Shown one piece after another: positions 6,167 through 13,360 of a stretch of 16,883 nucleotides of DNA (position 1 is the stretch's first letter; every line of letters begins with the position of its first letter). A program made the translations under genes and the position numbers. The notes under the pieces were generated by a model. That model searched no databases. It was not told where the DNA came from and was given only the letters and a program-made list of their open reading frames with translations. Origin of the DNA: Bacillota bacterium (GTDB taxonomy: Bacteria; Bacillota; Clostridia; Lachnospirales; Lachnospiraceae); NCBI GenBank assembly GCA_022717655.1, contig JAIIAN010000048.1:1-16883 (forward strand), given 5' to 3'.

Positions 6167-9100
6167 TTACTTATCCAAATCATTCTCGATTAAGTTGACA
6201 GAAACAAGGGTAGACACACCTTTCTCCTGCATGGTGATACCATAAAGGCGGTCTGCTGCGGTCATCGTACCACGTCTATGTGTAATAATAATAAATTGTG
6301 TATTCTTTGTCAACTTATGAAGATATTGGGCATATCTTGTTACATTGGAATCATCGAGTGCCGCCTCAATTTCATCAAGCAGACAAAACGGCGATGGCTT
6401 CAAATTCTGAATCGCAAATAACAGGGCAATCGCAGTGAGTGCCTTTTCTCCTCCGGAAAGCTGCATCATATTTTGCAGTTTCTTTCCTGGTGGTTGAGAG
6501 ATAATGCGGATTCCTGCCTCTAAGATATCCTCGTCCTCATCTAACTCAATCGTTCCTTTCCCGCCGCCAAAAAGCTCTTTAAATGCTTTATCAAATTCTT
6601 CTCGAATCTGGACAAATTTTTCTTCAAACTGGCGTCTCATACCGGTATCAAGCTCATCAATAATCTTAAGCAGGGTCTTTTCTGCTTCGACCAAATCCTC
6701 ATGCTGGGCATTTAAGAATGTATGACGCTCAGAAAGTTCTTTGTATTCTTCAATCGCATTGACATTGACATTTCCAAGTTTTTTAATTTCATTTCGTACT
6801 TCTGCCTGTGCCTTTTTGATTTCACTGCGCTCAAGCTGTGCTTCAAACGTCTGCTCTTTTGCCACACTGTAAGTCATCTCGTATTCTTCCCAGATATAAC
6901 TTATCTGATTCTCCTGATTTTCCTCGAGCTTTTCCTTTTGATTTTCCAGACGGTAAAGGTCTTTATCCAAAAGATTCATACGACCAGAAAGTTCATCTCT
7001 CTTTTCAAAGAATCCTTTGTGACTCTGATTCATACTCTCTTTCTTGGCAAGATATTCCTGCATTTTGGCTTCATCTTCGGCTTCCTGTGCCTTTGCTTTT
7101 TCAATCGCCTCCTGCATTTTTTCTATCTGGGCCTCTTTTTCCTCTATTTCCTCTTTTGCGTCACTGACATTTGCAACAAGTTCCACCAACTGTCTTTGTA
7201 AATTTTTCTTTTCACTTAAGATACGCTCTAAGTTTTCTTTCGCAAATCCCTGTTTGGAATGAAGTGCCGTACTTTCCAGATGCAGTTCTTCTAATTCTTT
7301 TGAGTGAACACTTTCCTGCTTTTTCTTCTCATCGAGTTTTTCCTGATTTTGATTAATGCGCACCTCTAAATCAGCCTCTCGTTTATCACTCGTCTCCAAT
7401 TCCACACGAATCGATTCCCGATTTTCCTCAATCTCCTGCGTTTGTTTTTCAAGCTGTGCAATATCCCTTTTTAAATCTGTATACTCTTCTGCAATCTCCT
7501 TCGCCTTTTGTTGCATTGCTTTTTGATTCATGCGCAGAGTATTGTCTTTTAAGGACTGTTCCTGAAGTGCACTGCTTAATCGGCCTGCTTCTTCCCGATG
7601 GAAATTTCGTTTCTCCCGATACGTATCAATCTCTCTCTGCTTTGCCTCTAACTTTTCTTTCAAACTCTCAACTTTCATCTCAAGTTCCTCTATTTCACGT
7701 CTTCGGCCAAGCAGATTGCTGTTATTTTTAAATGCACCACCGGTCATGGAACCGCCTGGATTTAAGGATTCTCCCTCAATCGTTACCATACGCAGACTGT
7801 ACTTGTATTTTCTTGCGATGGCAATTGCAAAATCAATATTTTCTACGACAAGCGTTCTCCCAAGCAGATACGCAATTAAGCCCTCATATTCCACCTCCGT
7901 ATGAACTAACTCACTTGCCACGCCAACAACTCCTGGCTCTCTTAAGGCAGACGGTGTTGAAAATCCACGTCCTGCACTCATACTGGTCAAAGGCAGAAAC
8001 GTTGCCCGTCCGTATTTATTCTGCTTTAAAAACGAAATCATCTGTTTTGCCGTCGTCTCATTATCGGTAACAATATTTTGGATGCTTCCTCCAAGGGCAG
8101 TTTCAATCGCCGTTTCATAATTTTTCTCTACTTTAATTAAATCTGCAACAACTCCATGAATTCCTGGAACACGCTTCTTCTGTTCCATTACACGACGGAT
8201 ACTGTTTCCATAACCATCATAACGCTCTGTGATATTTCTTAAAGATTCTAATCTCGAAGCTTCTTTATGATAGTCATTTTGTAACACCTGCTGCTCTTTG
8301 ATACTCTTTCCAAGCAGACTCTGATATCTGGTAATCTCATCCTCGTTTTTATTACTCTTCTTTGTGAGGCTTAAAATCTCGGCGTCAATTTCCTTCTGTT
8401 CTTTTTCAAAGCGTTCCTTTTCTTCTTCCTGTTTTGCAGTTTCACTTTTTAAACGCAGATGCTTCTGATTCAGTTCTGTTTTTCTAAGAGAAATCTGTTC
8501 CATCATCGCATCACAACGCTGCATTTTTCCCTTCGTCGAACCACGATGATTTAAAATTTCAATAATTTCACTCTTATCATCCTCTAACTGTTCTTCTAAC
8601 TTGTGAATCTCAAAAGCGAAATCCTTAAATAAATCCTTCGCTTTCTCCTCTTTCTGTCTAATCTCATCGATTTTTGCATCAAACTCTGCTTTTTCTTCTG
8701 TGTAAGCCTTTTCGCTCTCTTCCCTCTGTTTTAACTCTGCCTCTAAAGCCTCCACACGCTCACGATACTGCAAATCACTTTGCTTTGCCGAAGAAATCTG
8801 TTCCTTTGCTACATTAATCTGACCTTCTAACTGTTGCTTCTCCAGCGCTTTTTTTGTTGACTCTTCACGAAACACTTCGATTTTTTTATCAAACGCTTCT
8901 AATTCTTTTTCCAAAGACTCATATTCCATCTTCGTTGTCTCAAAATCCTTGCCTGTTTTTTCCAGGTCCTGACGGACAATCTCTGATTTTTCCTCAATTT
9001 CCTTTAACTGTGCACCGATACGCTCCATCTCTGCAAGAAACATCTGGATATCCAATGCTTTTAACTCTTCCCGCTTCTTTAAATAAATCTTCGCTGTCTC

Positions 9101-9727
9101 GGACTGCTTTTCAAGCGGTGCAAGCTGTCTGGTCAGTTCTGATAAAATATCATTGACACGAGTCAGGTTCTGCTGTTCTTCCTCCAATTTTTTTAAAGAT
9201 GCCACTTTTCTTCGTTTGAACTTTACGATTCCGGCCGCTTCATCAAACAGCTCTCTTCGCTCCTCCGGCTTGCCATTTAAGATTTTATCAATCTGTCCCT
9301 GTCCGATAATGGAATAGCCCTCTTTTCCGATACCCGTATCATAAAACAGTTCATTGACGTCTTTCAATCGGCAGGAAACTCCATTCATCAGATATTCACT
9401 CTCTCCCGAACGATAAAGCCGTCTTGCAATCGTCACTTCTTCATACTCAATCGGAAGTTTATGGTCACTGTTATCTAAGGTAATTGCAACATAAGCAAAT
9501 CCAAGCGGTTTTCTTGTCTCTGTTCCCGAAAAAATGACATCCTGCATATTTCCGCCTCGAAGCTGTTTTGCACTCTGCTCTCCAAGCACCCAGCGCACCG
9601 CATCTGCTACATTACTCTTTCCGCTTCCGTTTGGTCCTACAATTCCGGTAATTCCGTTGTGAAATTCAAATGTTATCTTATTTGCAAAGGACTTAAAGCC
9701 CTGCACTTCAATACTTTTTAAATACAT
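6167..9727 (-). CDS. smc: Chromosome segregation protein Smc
   Basis: Smc is the condensin ATPase that compacts and helps separate sister chromosomes, with ScpA and ScpB (not in this window). The 1186-residue length is typical. The N-terminal head has Walker A GPNGSGKSN at 31-39. Two very Glu/Lys/Gln-rich coiled-coil stretches flank a hinge at about 515-665 (IHGVVADLIKVEKNYETAIE onward). The C-terminal head has the ABC signature LSGGEK at 1090-1095 and Walker B FCLLDE with D1118 and E1119. The ATG lies inside the last codons of rnc, so the genes overlap by 10 bp; AAGGGTGA just upstream serves as the RBS. The overlap suggests translational coupling. No frameshift or missing motif is seen. Confidence 0.99.
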   Translation of the reverse strand: MYLKSIEVQGFKSFANKITFEFHNGITGIVGPNGSGKSNVADAVRWVLGEQSAKQLRGGNMQDVIFSGTETRKPLGFAYVAITLDNSDHKLPIEYEEVTIARRLYRSGESEYLMNGVSCRLKDVNELFYDTGIGKEGYSIIGQGQIDKILNGKPEERRELFDEAAGIVKFKRRKVASLKKLEEEQQNLTRVNDILSELTRQLAPLEKQSETAKIYLKKREELKALDIQMFLAEMERIGAQLKEIEEKSEIVRQDLEKTGKDFETTKMEYESLEKELEAFDKKIEVFREESTKKALEKQQLEGQINVAKEQISSAKQSDLQYRERVEALEAELKQREESEKAYTEEKAEFDAKIDEIRQKEEKAKDLFKDFAFEIHKLEEQLEDDKSEIIEILNHRGSTKGKMQRCDAMMEQISLRKTELNQKHLRLKSETAKQEEEKERFEKEQKEIDAEILSLTKKSNKNEDEITRYQSLLGKSIKEQQVLQNDYHKEASRLESLRNITERYDGYGNSIRRVMEQKKRVPGIHGVVADLIKVEKNYETAIETALGGSIQNIVTDNETTAKQMISFLKQNKYGRATFLPLTSMSAGRGFSTPSALREPGVVGVASELVHTEVEYEGLIAYLLGRTLVVENIDFAIAIARKYKYSLRMVTIEGESLNPGGSMTGGAFKNNSNLLGRRREIEELEMKVESLKEKLEAKQREIDTYREKRNFHREEAGRLSSALQEQSLKDNTLRMNQKAMQQKAKEIAEEYTDLKRDIAQLEKQTQEIEENRESIRVELETSDKREADLEVRINQNQEKLDEKKKQESVHSKELEELHLESTALHSKQGFAKENLERILSEKKNLQRQLVELVANVSDAKEEIEEKEAQIEKMQEAIEKAKAQEAEDEAKMQEYLAKKESMNQSHKGFFEKRDELSGRMNLLDKDLYRLENQKEKLEENQENQISYIWEEYEMTYSVAKEQTFEAQLERSEIKKAQAEVRNEIKKLGNVNVNAIEEYKELSERHTFLNAQHEDLVEAEKTLLKIIDELDTGMRRQFEEKFVQIREEFDKAFKELFGGGKGTIELDEDEDILEAGIRIISQPPGKKLQNMMQLSGGEKALTAIALLFAIQNLKPSPFCLLDEIEAALDDSNVTRYAQYLHKLTKNTQFIIITHRRGTMTAADRLYGITMQEKGVSTLVSVNLIENDLDK

Positions 9728-10416
9728 AGGTCACCCTTACTCTTGAGTTTTTTAATTGCACAATAGGCTGCCTGCTGTTCTGCCGCCTTTTTGGTATGTC
9801 CCATTCCTTCCCCCAATACGGTATTTCCAAGCAAAGCATGCACATAAAAGCTCTTATTGTGGTCTGGACCTTCCTCTTTTACCAGTTCATAACGTACATC
9901 TTCATCATAACTTCCCTGTACGATTTCCTGAAGCGTAGTCTTGCTATCATAAAAGAGCTGTTTGTTTTCAATATCATTTAAAATAAACCGGTCAATAAAC
10001 TCTTTTGCATTAGCAAAACCACCGTCCAGATAAATAGCTCCAATTAACGCCTCCATAGCATCTGAAACAATCGAATCTCTCTTTCTTCCACCTGTTGCAT
10101 CCTCACCTTTTCCAAGTAATAAATAATCTCCCAGTGGAATTTCTCTTGCACATAAGGCTAATGTCGGTTCACATACCATGCTGGCACGTTTTTTCGTCAA
10201 CACACCCTCTGGCGTCTGTGGATATTTCGCAAATAAATAATCACTCGAAATCAACTCTAATACCGCATCTCCCAAAAATTCCAGACGCTCATTGTTTTCT
10301 TTCTTCTCATATCTATGTTCATTTGCATAAGAACTATGCGTCATTGCTTTTACGAGCAAATCAAAATTTTCAAATTTATAACCGATTTTCTGCTCAAGTT
10401 CTAATAACCTCTTCAT
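9718..10416 (-). CDS. rnc: Ribonuclease III
   Basis: RNase III cuts double-stranded RNA, above all in rRNA precursor processing. The 232-residue protein has the catalytic domain with the signature NERLEFLGDAVLEL, and the acidic residues E43, E46, D50, D119 and E122 match the E. coli metal-binding set. A double-stranded RNA-binding domain fills about 158-226 (TTLQEIVQGSYDED to AAEQQAAYCAIKKL). The RBS AAAGGAAG is 11 bases before the ATG, somewhat far. The 168-bp gap to acpP holds a strong hairpin, and I see no convincing promoter in it, so rnc may be expressed by read-through from plsX-acpP or from a weak promoter. It overlaps smc by 10 bp. Confidence 0.98.
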   Translation of the reverse strand: MKRLLELEQKIGYKFENFDLLVKAMTHSSYANEHRYEKKENNERLEFLGDAVLELISSDYLFAKYPQTPEGVLTKKRASMVCEPTLALCAREIPLGDYLLLGKGEDATGGRKRDSIVSDAMEALIGAIYLDGGFANAKEFIDRFILNDIENKQLFYDSKTTLQEIVQGSYDEDVRYELVKEEGPDHNKSFYVHALLGNTVLGEGMGHTKKAAEQQAAYCAIKKLKSKGDLCI

Positions 10417-10521
10417 TTCTTGATTAACTTCCTTTCTTTTTTTTATTTATGTACTCTCGAATTCTTTCTTATCTTTGCTTTTATGACTGAAATTCCGAAG
10501 TACATTTCTCAGTTTTTCTTA

Positions 10522-10577
10522 ATCTGAAAATCAGATGTCTCCATCCGGCATTTTAGCTTTTTAAAGACATCTGACTC
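10522..10577 (-). promoter_or_regulatory. Hairpin with alternative pairing between acpP and rnc
   Basis: On the minus strand TCAGATGTCT (10574-10565) pairs with AGACATCTGA (10540-10531). Flanking bases extend this to about 16 pairs, four of them G-U, with an 18-base loop. TTTTC follows. The same ATCTGA can instead pair with a second TCAGAT (10527-10522) across TTT. It could be a weak terminator, an attenuator, or a processing site before rnc. Confidence 0.55.
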
Positions 10578-10584
10578 ACTTTAT

Positions 10585-10815
10585 TCATCCTACAATCTTT
10601 TTAATTTCTTCTACCGCATCTCCTACAGTCACAATATGTTCTACATCTTCATTTGGCATTTCAATATCAAATTCTTCTTCAATTCCCATGATAATCTGGA
10701 ATACATCCAAAGAATCTGCTCCCAAATCCTCTACGAATGTAGTATCCATTGTCACTTCCTGTGCATCTACATTTAATACCTCTGCGATAATCTTCTGTAA
10801 TTTTTCTAACTCCAT
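10585..10815 (-). CDS. acpP: Acyl carrier protein
   Basis: The small acidic carrier of growing acyl chains in type II fatty acid synthesis. The 76-residue length is standard. Ser35 in GADSLD is the attachment point for 4'-phosphopantetheine. The usual DSLDVVEL segment reads DSLDVFQII here, a mild variation that leaves the helix II pattern intact. The start is 3 bp after the plsX stop, with GAGGAG overlapping the end of plsX, so the pair is one transcript. The synthesis genes that lie between plsX and acpP in Bacillus (fabD, fabG) are absent and must be elsewhere. Confidence 0.98.
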   Translation of the reverse strand: MELEKLQKIIAEVLNVDAQEVTMDTTFVEDLGADSLDVFQIIMGIEEEFDIEMPNEDVEHIVTVGDAVEEIKKIVG

Positions 10816-10818
10816 TGT

Positions 10819-11850
10819 CTACTGCTCCTCCTCTGTCTTTTTCACCGCTACTGTAATATTTTCCCGAATTTTTTCACTAATGTCCTGTTCTTTAAAAGAA
10901 ATACACTGAATAATCGAGTTTTTCACCTCGTTTGCTTTGGAACTTCCGTGACATTTCACTACAAGTCCTCTTAATCCGAGAAGCGGTGCTCCACCGTACT
11001 GGCTGCTGTCAAAACTTTTTAATGTACTTTTCAATGCCGGTTTTACAAGCAAAGCTCCAATCTTACTGCGAAGAGTGGTCATCATGCCTTCTTTTACTTT
11101 GGAAATCAGCGTTGCTCCGACTCCCTCATATAATTTTAAAATTACATTGCCTACAAAGGCTTCGGTTACAATTACATCTGCAACACCGGATGGAATATCT
11201 CTTGCTTCGATGCTTCCGATAAAGTTAATGTCTTTACATTCTTTTAAAAGTGGATATGTCTCCTTTACCAGGGCATTGCCTTTTTCTTCTTCCACACCAA
11301 TATTTACAATTCCAACTCTCGGATTTTTTACGCCTACGACATGTTCCATGTAAATAGAACCCATACGTGCAAACTGAACAAGATGGGAGGACCTTGCATC
11401 CACATTTGCTCCACAGTCAATCAAAAGTGATGCCCCATTTTTCGTTGGAATCATCGGTGCAAGCGGTGCACGCTCAATTCCTCTGATTCGCCCTACAATC
11501 GTAGTTCCACCAACTAAAATCGCACCGGAACTTCCGGCAGAAACAAAGGCATCTGCCTCACCCTTTCTGACCAGTTTCATTCCGACTACAATCGAAGAAT
11601 CTTTCTTGCCCTTGATTGCAGCAACCGGCGGTTCACCAGTCTCAATCACTTCTGATGCATGTACAACCTCTATTCTCTCCTTCGGATAATCATAAGCGCT
11701 TAATTCCTTTTCCACCACTTCTTTTTGTCCGACAAGAAGTACCTTTAAGTTTTGTTTTTCTTTTATGGCCTCGACTGCCCCTTTGATAATCTCATGCGGA
11801 GCATTATCCCCGCCCATGGCGTCGACTACCACTGTAATCAGATTTTCCAT
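10819..11850 (-). CDS. plsX: Phosphate acyltransferase PlsX
   Basis: PlsX converts acyl-ACP and phosphate to acyl-phosphate, which PlsY uses to acylate glycerol-3-phosphate; it is a peripheral membrane enzyme linking fatty acid and phospholipid synthesis. The 343 residues agree with the family (about 330-345). The N-terminal signature VVVDAMGGDNAPHEIIKGA lies at residues 7-25, and SAGSSGAILVGG and VTEAFVGNVILK are further family segments. GGAGG stands 7 bases before the ATG. plsX is first in the plsX-acpP unit, with a promoter candidate in the 53 bases upstream. I looked for a FapR-like operator and did not find one. Confidence 0.98.
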   Translation of the reverse strand: MENLITVVVDAMGGDNAPHEIIKGAVEAIKEKQNLKVLLVGQKEVVEKELSAYDYPKERIEVVHASEVIETGEPPVAAIKGKKDSSIVVGMKLVRKGEADAFVSAGSSGAILVGGTTIVGRIRGIERAPLAPMIPTKNGASLLIDCGANVDARSSHLVQFARMGSIYMEHVVGVKNPRVGIVNIGVEEEKGNALVKETYPLLKECKDINFIGSIEARDIPSGVADVIVTEAFVGNVILKLYEGVGATLISKVKEGMMTTLRSKIGALLVKPALKSTLKSFDSSQYGGAPLLGLRGLVVKCHGSSKANEVKNSIIQCISFKEQDISEKIRENITVAVKKTEEEQ

Positions 11851-11879
11851 TTTACTGCCTCCTGTACGCTATGCCCATA

Positions 11880-11908
11880 ATTTTACCAGACATCTAAAAA
11901 AAGGGCAA
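11880..11908 (-). promoter_or_regulatory. Candidate promoter of plsX-acpP
   Basis: On the minus strand TTGCCC (11908-11903) and TAAAAT (11885-11880) are 17 bases apart, and a TGG just before the -10 makes it an extended -10. The spacer includes the T7 tract of the upstream hairpin structure, so promoter and terminator share bases. Confidence 0.5.
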
Positions 11909-11948
11909 GAGAAACGGCCGTAAAAGATAATCTCTTTTACGACCGCCC
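11896..11948 (-). terminator. Hairpin and T7 tract between the lipoprotein gene and plsX
   Basis: The stem 11915-11927 with 11933-11945 has 13 pairs, one of them G-U, and a 5-base loop. On the minus strand it is followed by 12 bases that end in GCCC, then T7. The GCCC can pair with a GGGC at the base of the stem, bringing the T-run next to a helix. It probably ends transcription entering from the lipoprotein gene, though the 12-base gap before the T-run is unusual. Confidence 0.6.
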
Positions 11949-11962
11949 AAAATTCGTTTTAT

Positions 11963-11992
11963 CTGCCACTCTCTGTTTTTAACAAATTTATA
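11963..11992 (-). repeat. Direct repeat copy A (30 bp)
   Basis: It matches 12047-12076 at 25 of 30 positions, and all five differences are transitions. Copy A is the more AT-rich. The two copies are 84 bp apart, start to start, and in the same orientation. Confidence 0.7.
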
Positions 11993-12046
11993 CTACAGCA
12001 CATTAGAACAAATGATACCTGTCTGTCACCTGCTCTTCGTTCATCC

Positions 12047-12076
12047 CTGCCATTCTCTGCTTTCAACAGATTCATA
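12047..12076 (-). repeat. Direct repeat copy B (30 bp)
   Basis: The second copy of the 30-bp repeat, with CTGCCA at its plus-strand left end and ATTCATA at its right end. It directly borders the GC-rich palindrome patch, so the repeat may be the edge of a larger element. Confidence 0.7.
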
Positions 12077-12077
12077 A

Positions 12078-12167
12078 GCAGGTGCTTTGGAGCGGCTGGT
12101 ACGTAAGCGACAGTATTTTCGTCGCTTACGTACCACTGCCAGCGACAAGCAGCGAGAGCGTGCCTGC
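12078..12167. repeat. GC-rich palindromic element with 15-bp perfect arms
   Basis: The core arms TGGTACGTAAGCGAC (12097-12111) and GTCGCTTACGTACCA (12121-12135) are perfect inverted repeats with a 9-base loop. Outer GCAGG (near 12079) and CCTGC (12163-12167) also face each other, so a longer imperfect palindrome of about 90 bp is possible. The patch is much richer in G and C than its surroundings. There is no T-run, so it is not a standard terminator. It looks like a dispersed intergenic repeat unit, but only one copy is in the window. Confidence 0.65.
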
Positions 12168-12188
12168 GATGAACTGTTGTTTATTCCT

Positions 12189-12980
12189 TTATTCCATTTT
12201 GCCATTTGAACCAATATGATATCCTTCAACATCCATATCTTTCGCCATCTCACCGCTGTCTAACAGATAATACCAGGAATCTCCATCTTTAAACCATCCG
12301 GTTCTCATATAACCTTTTTCATCAAATGCATACCATTTTCCATCAATCTGTTTCCATGCATTTCTCGGATAAGTTCCATTGCCGTTATCATACCACCAGC
12401 CATCATTATTCTGTACCCATTTACCAAGTACCTTACTTGCACCTGCCTGGTCCTCGCTTTCAGACGGAATCGTTCCATCTGCTGACACAATAACCTCTGC
12501 GGTATCGCTGGTTGCTCCATTTGTAGAAGAACCAATCGTACTGGTTGCTACAACATAATAATAAAGTGTCCCTTCGGTATCGGTTGGAGGAGTATAACTT
12601 GCTTCTGTTGCTCCGTCAATTAAAGTTCCACCGCCATTTGTGTCGGTCTGACTCTTATACCACTGATAAGTAATCGTTCCATCATCAGTCGTTGTTGCCT
12701 CTACTGTCAGCGCCGAAGCTTCTGCATTAACTGCATAAGTCACAGCTCCACTTAAATTTGTGGTAAATTCCGGCTTTGCAACTTCCACATCTTCCTCATC
12801 TGCTTTATCTTTCTTGTCACTGCTGTCCTCTTTCGTTGCCTCTGTCTTTTTATCCGGCTTTGGGTCAGTCACTGACAATAATTTATCTAATACAGAATCT
12901 GCACTGCATCCGGTCATAGAAACAGTCATGCATCCTACCGTAAGAAGCAGTAATAATTTTTTATACCATCTATTATTCAT
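12189..12980 (-). CDS. Putative lipoprotein with Ig-like domain and cell-wall-binding repeats
   Basis: I do not recognise a specific gene; the domains suggest a surface protein. From the ATG at 12980 it has 263 residues. A lipoprotein signal peptide (two Lys, a Leu-rich core, lipobox MTGC) puts the lipid-modified cysteine at C25. A Lys/Asp/Glu-rich linker runs from about 38 to 70. An Ig-like domain lies at about 72-166 (ITYQWYKSQ, SYTPPTDTEGTLYYYVV). Residues 186-263 hold three Trp/Tyr-rich units of choline-binding/CW_binding type (GWWYDNGNGTYPRNAWKQ; GKWYAFDEKGYMRTGWF; SWYYLLDSGEMA). I chose 12980 over 13040 because AGGAGG lies 8 bases upstream and the signal peptide then starts properly. 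It stands alone, flanked by terminators. The combination of lipid anchor and wall-binding repeats is uncommon. Confidence 0.85.
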   Translation of the reverse strand: MNNRWYKKLLLLLTVGCMTVSMTGCSADSVLDKLLSVTDPKPDKKTEATKEDSSDKKDKADEEDVEVAKPEFTTNLSGAVTYAVNAEASALTVEATTTDDGTITYQWYKSQTDTNGGGTLIDGATEASYTPPTDTEGTLYYYVVATSTIGSSTNGATSDTAEVIVSADGTIPSESEDQAGASKVLGKWVQNNDGWWYDNGNGTYPRNAWKQIDGKWYAFDEKGYMRTGWFKDGDSWYYLLDSGEMAKDMDVEGYHIGSNGKME

Positions 12981-12996
12981 ACTAAAATCCTCCTTT

Positions 12997-13024
12997 AACA
13001 AGTTCTCTCTTATATTAACTTGTT
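12997..13024. promoter_or_regulatory. 28-bp inverted repeat over the likely -10 region of the lipoprotein gene
   Basis: The 8-bp arms AACAAGTT and AACTTGTT are perfect, with a 12-base centre containing TATATT on the plus strand. On the minus strand the candidate -10 (TAATAT, 13017-13012) lies in the centre, and the distal arm runs up to the AGGAGG site. It may be an operator, or an RNA hairpin in the leader. Confidence 0.5.
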
Positions 13025-13040
13025 TTCTGGAAAACCGCAA
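13012..13040 (-). promoter_or_regulatory. Weak promoter candidate of the lipoprotein gene
   Basis: On the minus strand TTGCGG (13040-13035) and TAATAT (13017-13012) are 17 bases apart. Each box matches consensus only partly. A promoter must exist between the rpmF terminator and the gene, and this is the best spacing I found. Confidence 0.35.
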
Positions 13041-13079
13041 GAAAAACTTGCAATTTTGTTACAAATTTATTACAAAATT
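13022..13079. repeat. Three further inverted repeats upstream of the lipoprotein gene
   Basis: GTTTTC-TG-GAAAAC (13022-13035), GCAAG-AAAAA-CTTGC (13037-13051) and AATTTTGT with ACAAAATT around a 12-base centre (13052-13079) follow each other almost without gaps. All arms are perfect. Together with the dyad at 12997-13024 they fill 83 bases. Confidence 0.6.
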
Positions 13080-13126
13080 CACTATTGTTCCATTGCTGTG
13101 CAATTCTCACAATCCTCTAAACAATG

Positions 13127-13158
13127 AAAAAAGGCTGCCGTGCCTAAACACGACAGCC
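13127..13158 (-). terminator. Strong intrinsic terminator after rpmF
   Basis: On the minus strand GGCTGTCGTG (13158-13149) pairs with CACGGCAGCC (13142-13133) across a 6-base loop: ten pairs, one of them G-U, followed by TTTTTT. It starts 14 bases after the rpmF stop. Confidence 0.95.
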
Positions 13159-13172
13159 CCTCATACTATGAA

Positions 13173-13358
13173 TTATTCAGCATCCATAGCAATAACTTCT
13201 TTTTTGTTGTAGCTTCCGCAAGCTTTGCACACTCTGTGTGGCATCATTAAAGCACCACATTTGCTGCATTTTACTAAGTTCGGAGCAGTCATTTTCCAGT
13301 TTGCTCTTCTTTTATCTCTTCTTGCTTTAGAAGTTTTATTTTTTGGACAGATGGACAT
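13173..13358 (-). CDS. rpmF: 50S ribosomal protein L32 (zinc-binding form)
   Basis: A small protein of the large ribosomal subunit. The 61 residues begin MSICPKNKTSKARRDKRRAN, the family's basic N-terminus. C31, C34, C44 and C47 form two CxxC pairs of a zinc ribbon, so this is the C+ (zinc) paralogue type; a zinc-free copy would lack them. The start is 2 bp after the yceD stop, and GGAGG lies inside the last codons of yceD. The pair is driven by the consensus promoter before yceD and closed by the terminator downstream. Confidence 0.98.
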   Translation of the reverse strand: MSICPKNKTSKARRDKRRANWKMTAPNLVKCSKCGALMMPHRVCKACGSYNKKEVIAMDAE

Positions 13359-13360
13359 AA

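Larger units (their letters stand above)
11851..12188. other. 338-bp intergenic region rich in repeats
   Basis: No gene is supported here. From the plsX side it holds the plsX RBS and promoter candidate, the hairpin/T7 structure, two copies of a 30-bp imperfect direct repeat, and a GC-rich patch with a large palindrome. A 70-codon minus-strand frame over the patch (12041-12253) overlaps the end of the lipoprotein gene and looks like a chance reading of repeat DNA. Confidence 0.7.

Noticed and set aside
6722..7201. Plus-strand open frame of 159 codons, very Phe/Leu-rich, resembling a membrane protein
   Set aside because: Antisense of the Glu/Lys-rich smc coiled coil always reads as Phe/Leu; smc is intact there.
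11851..11948. FapR-type operator for plsX, or a riboswitch in the plsX leader
   Set aside because: The FapR consensus dyad is absent and the leader after the likely start is too short for a known riboswitch.
12041..12253. Minus-strand 70-codon frame across the palindrome patch
   Set aside because: It overlaps the end of the lipoprotein gene in another frame and has a basic, low-information product as expected from repeat DNA.
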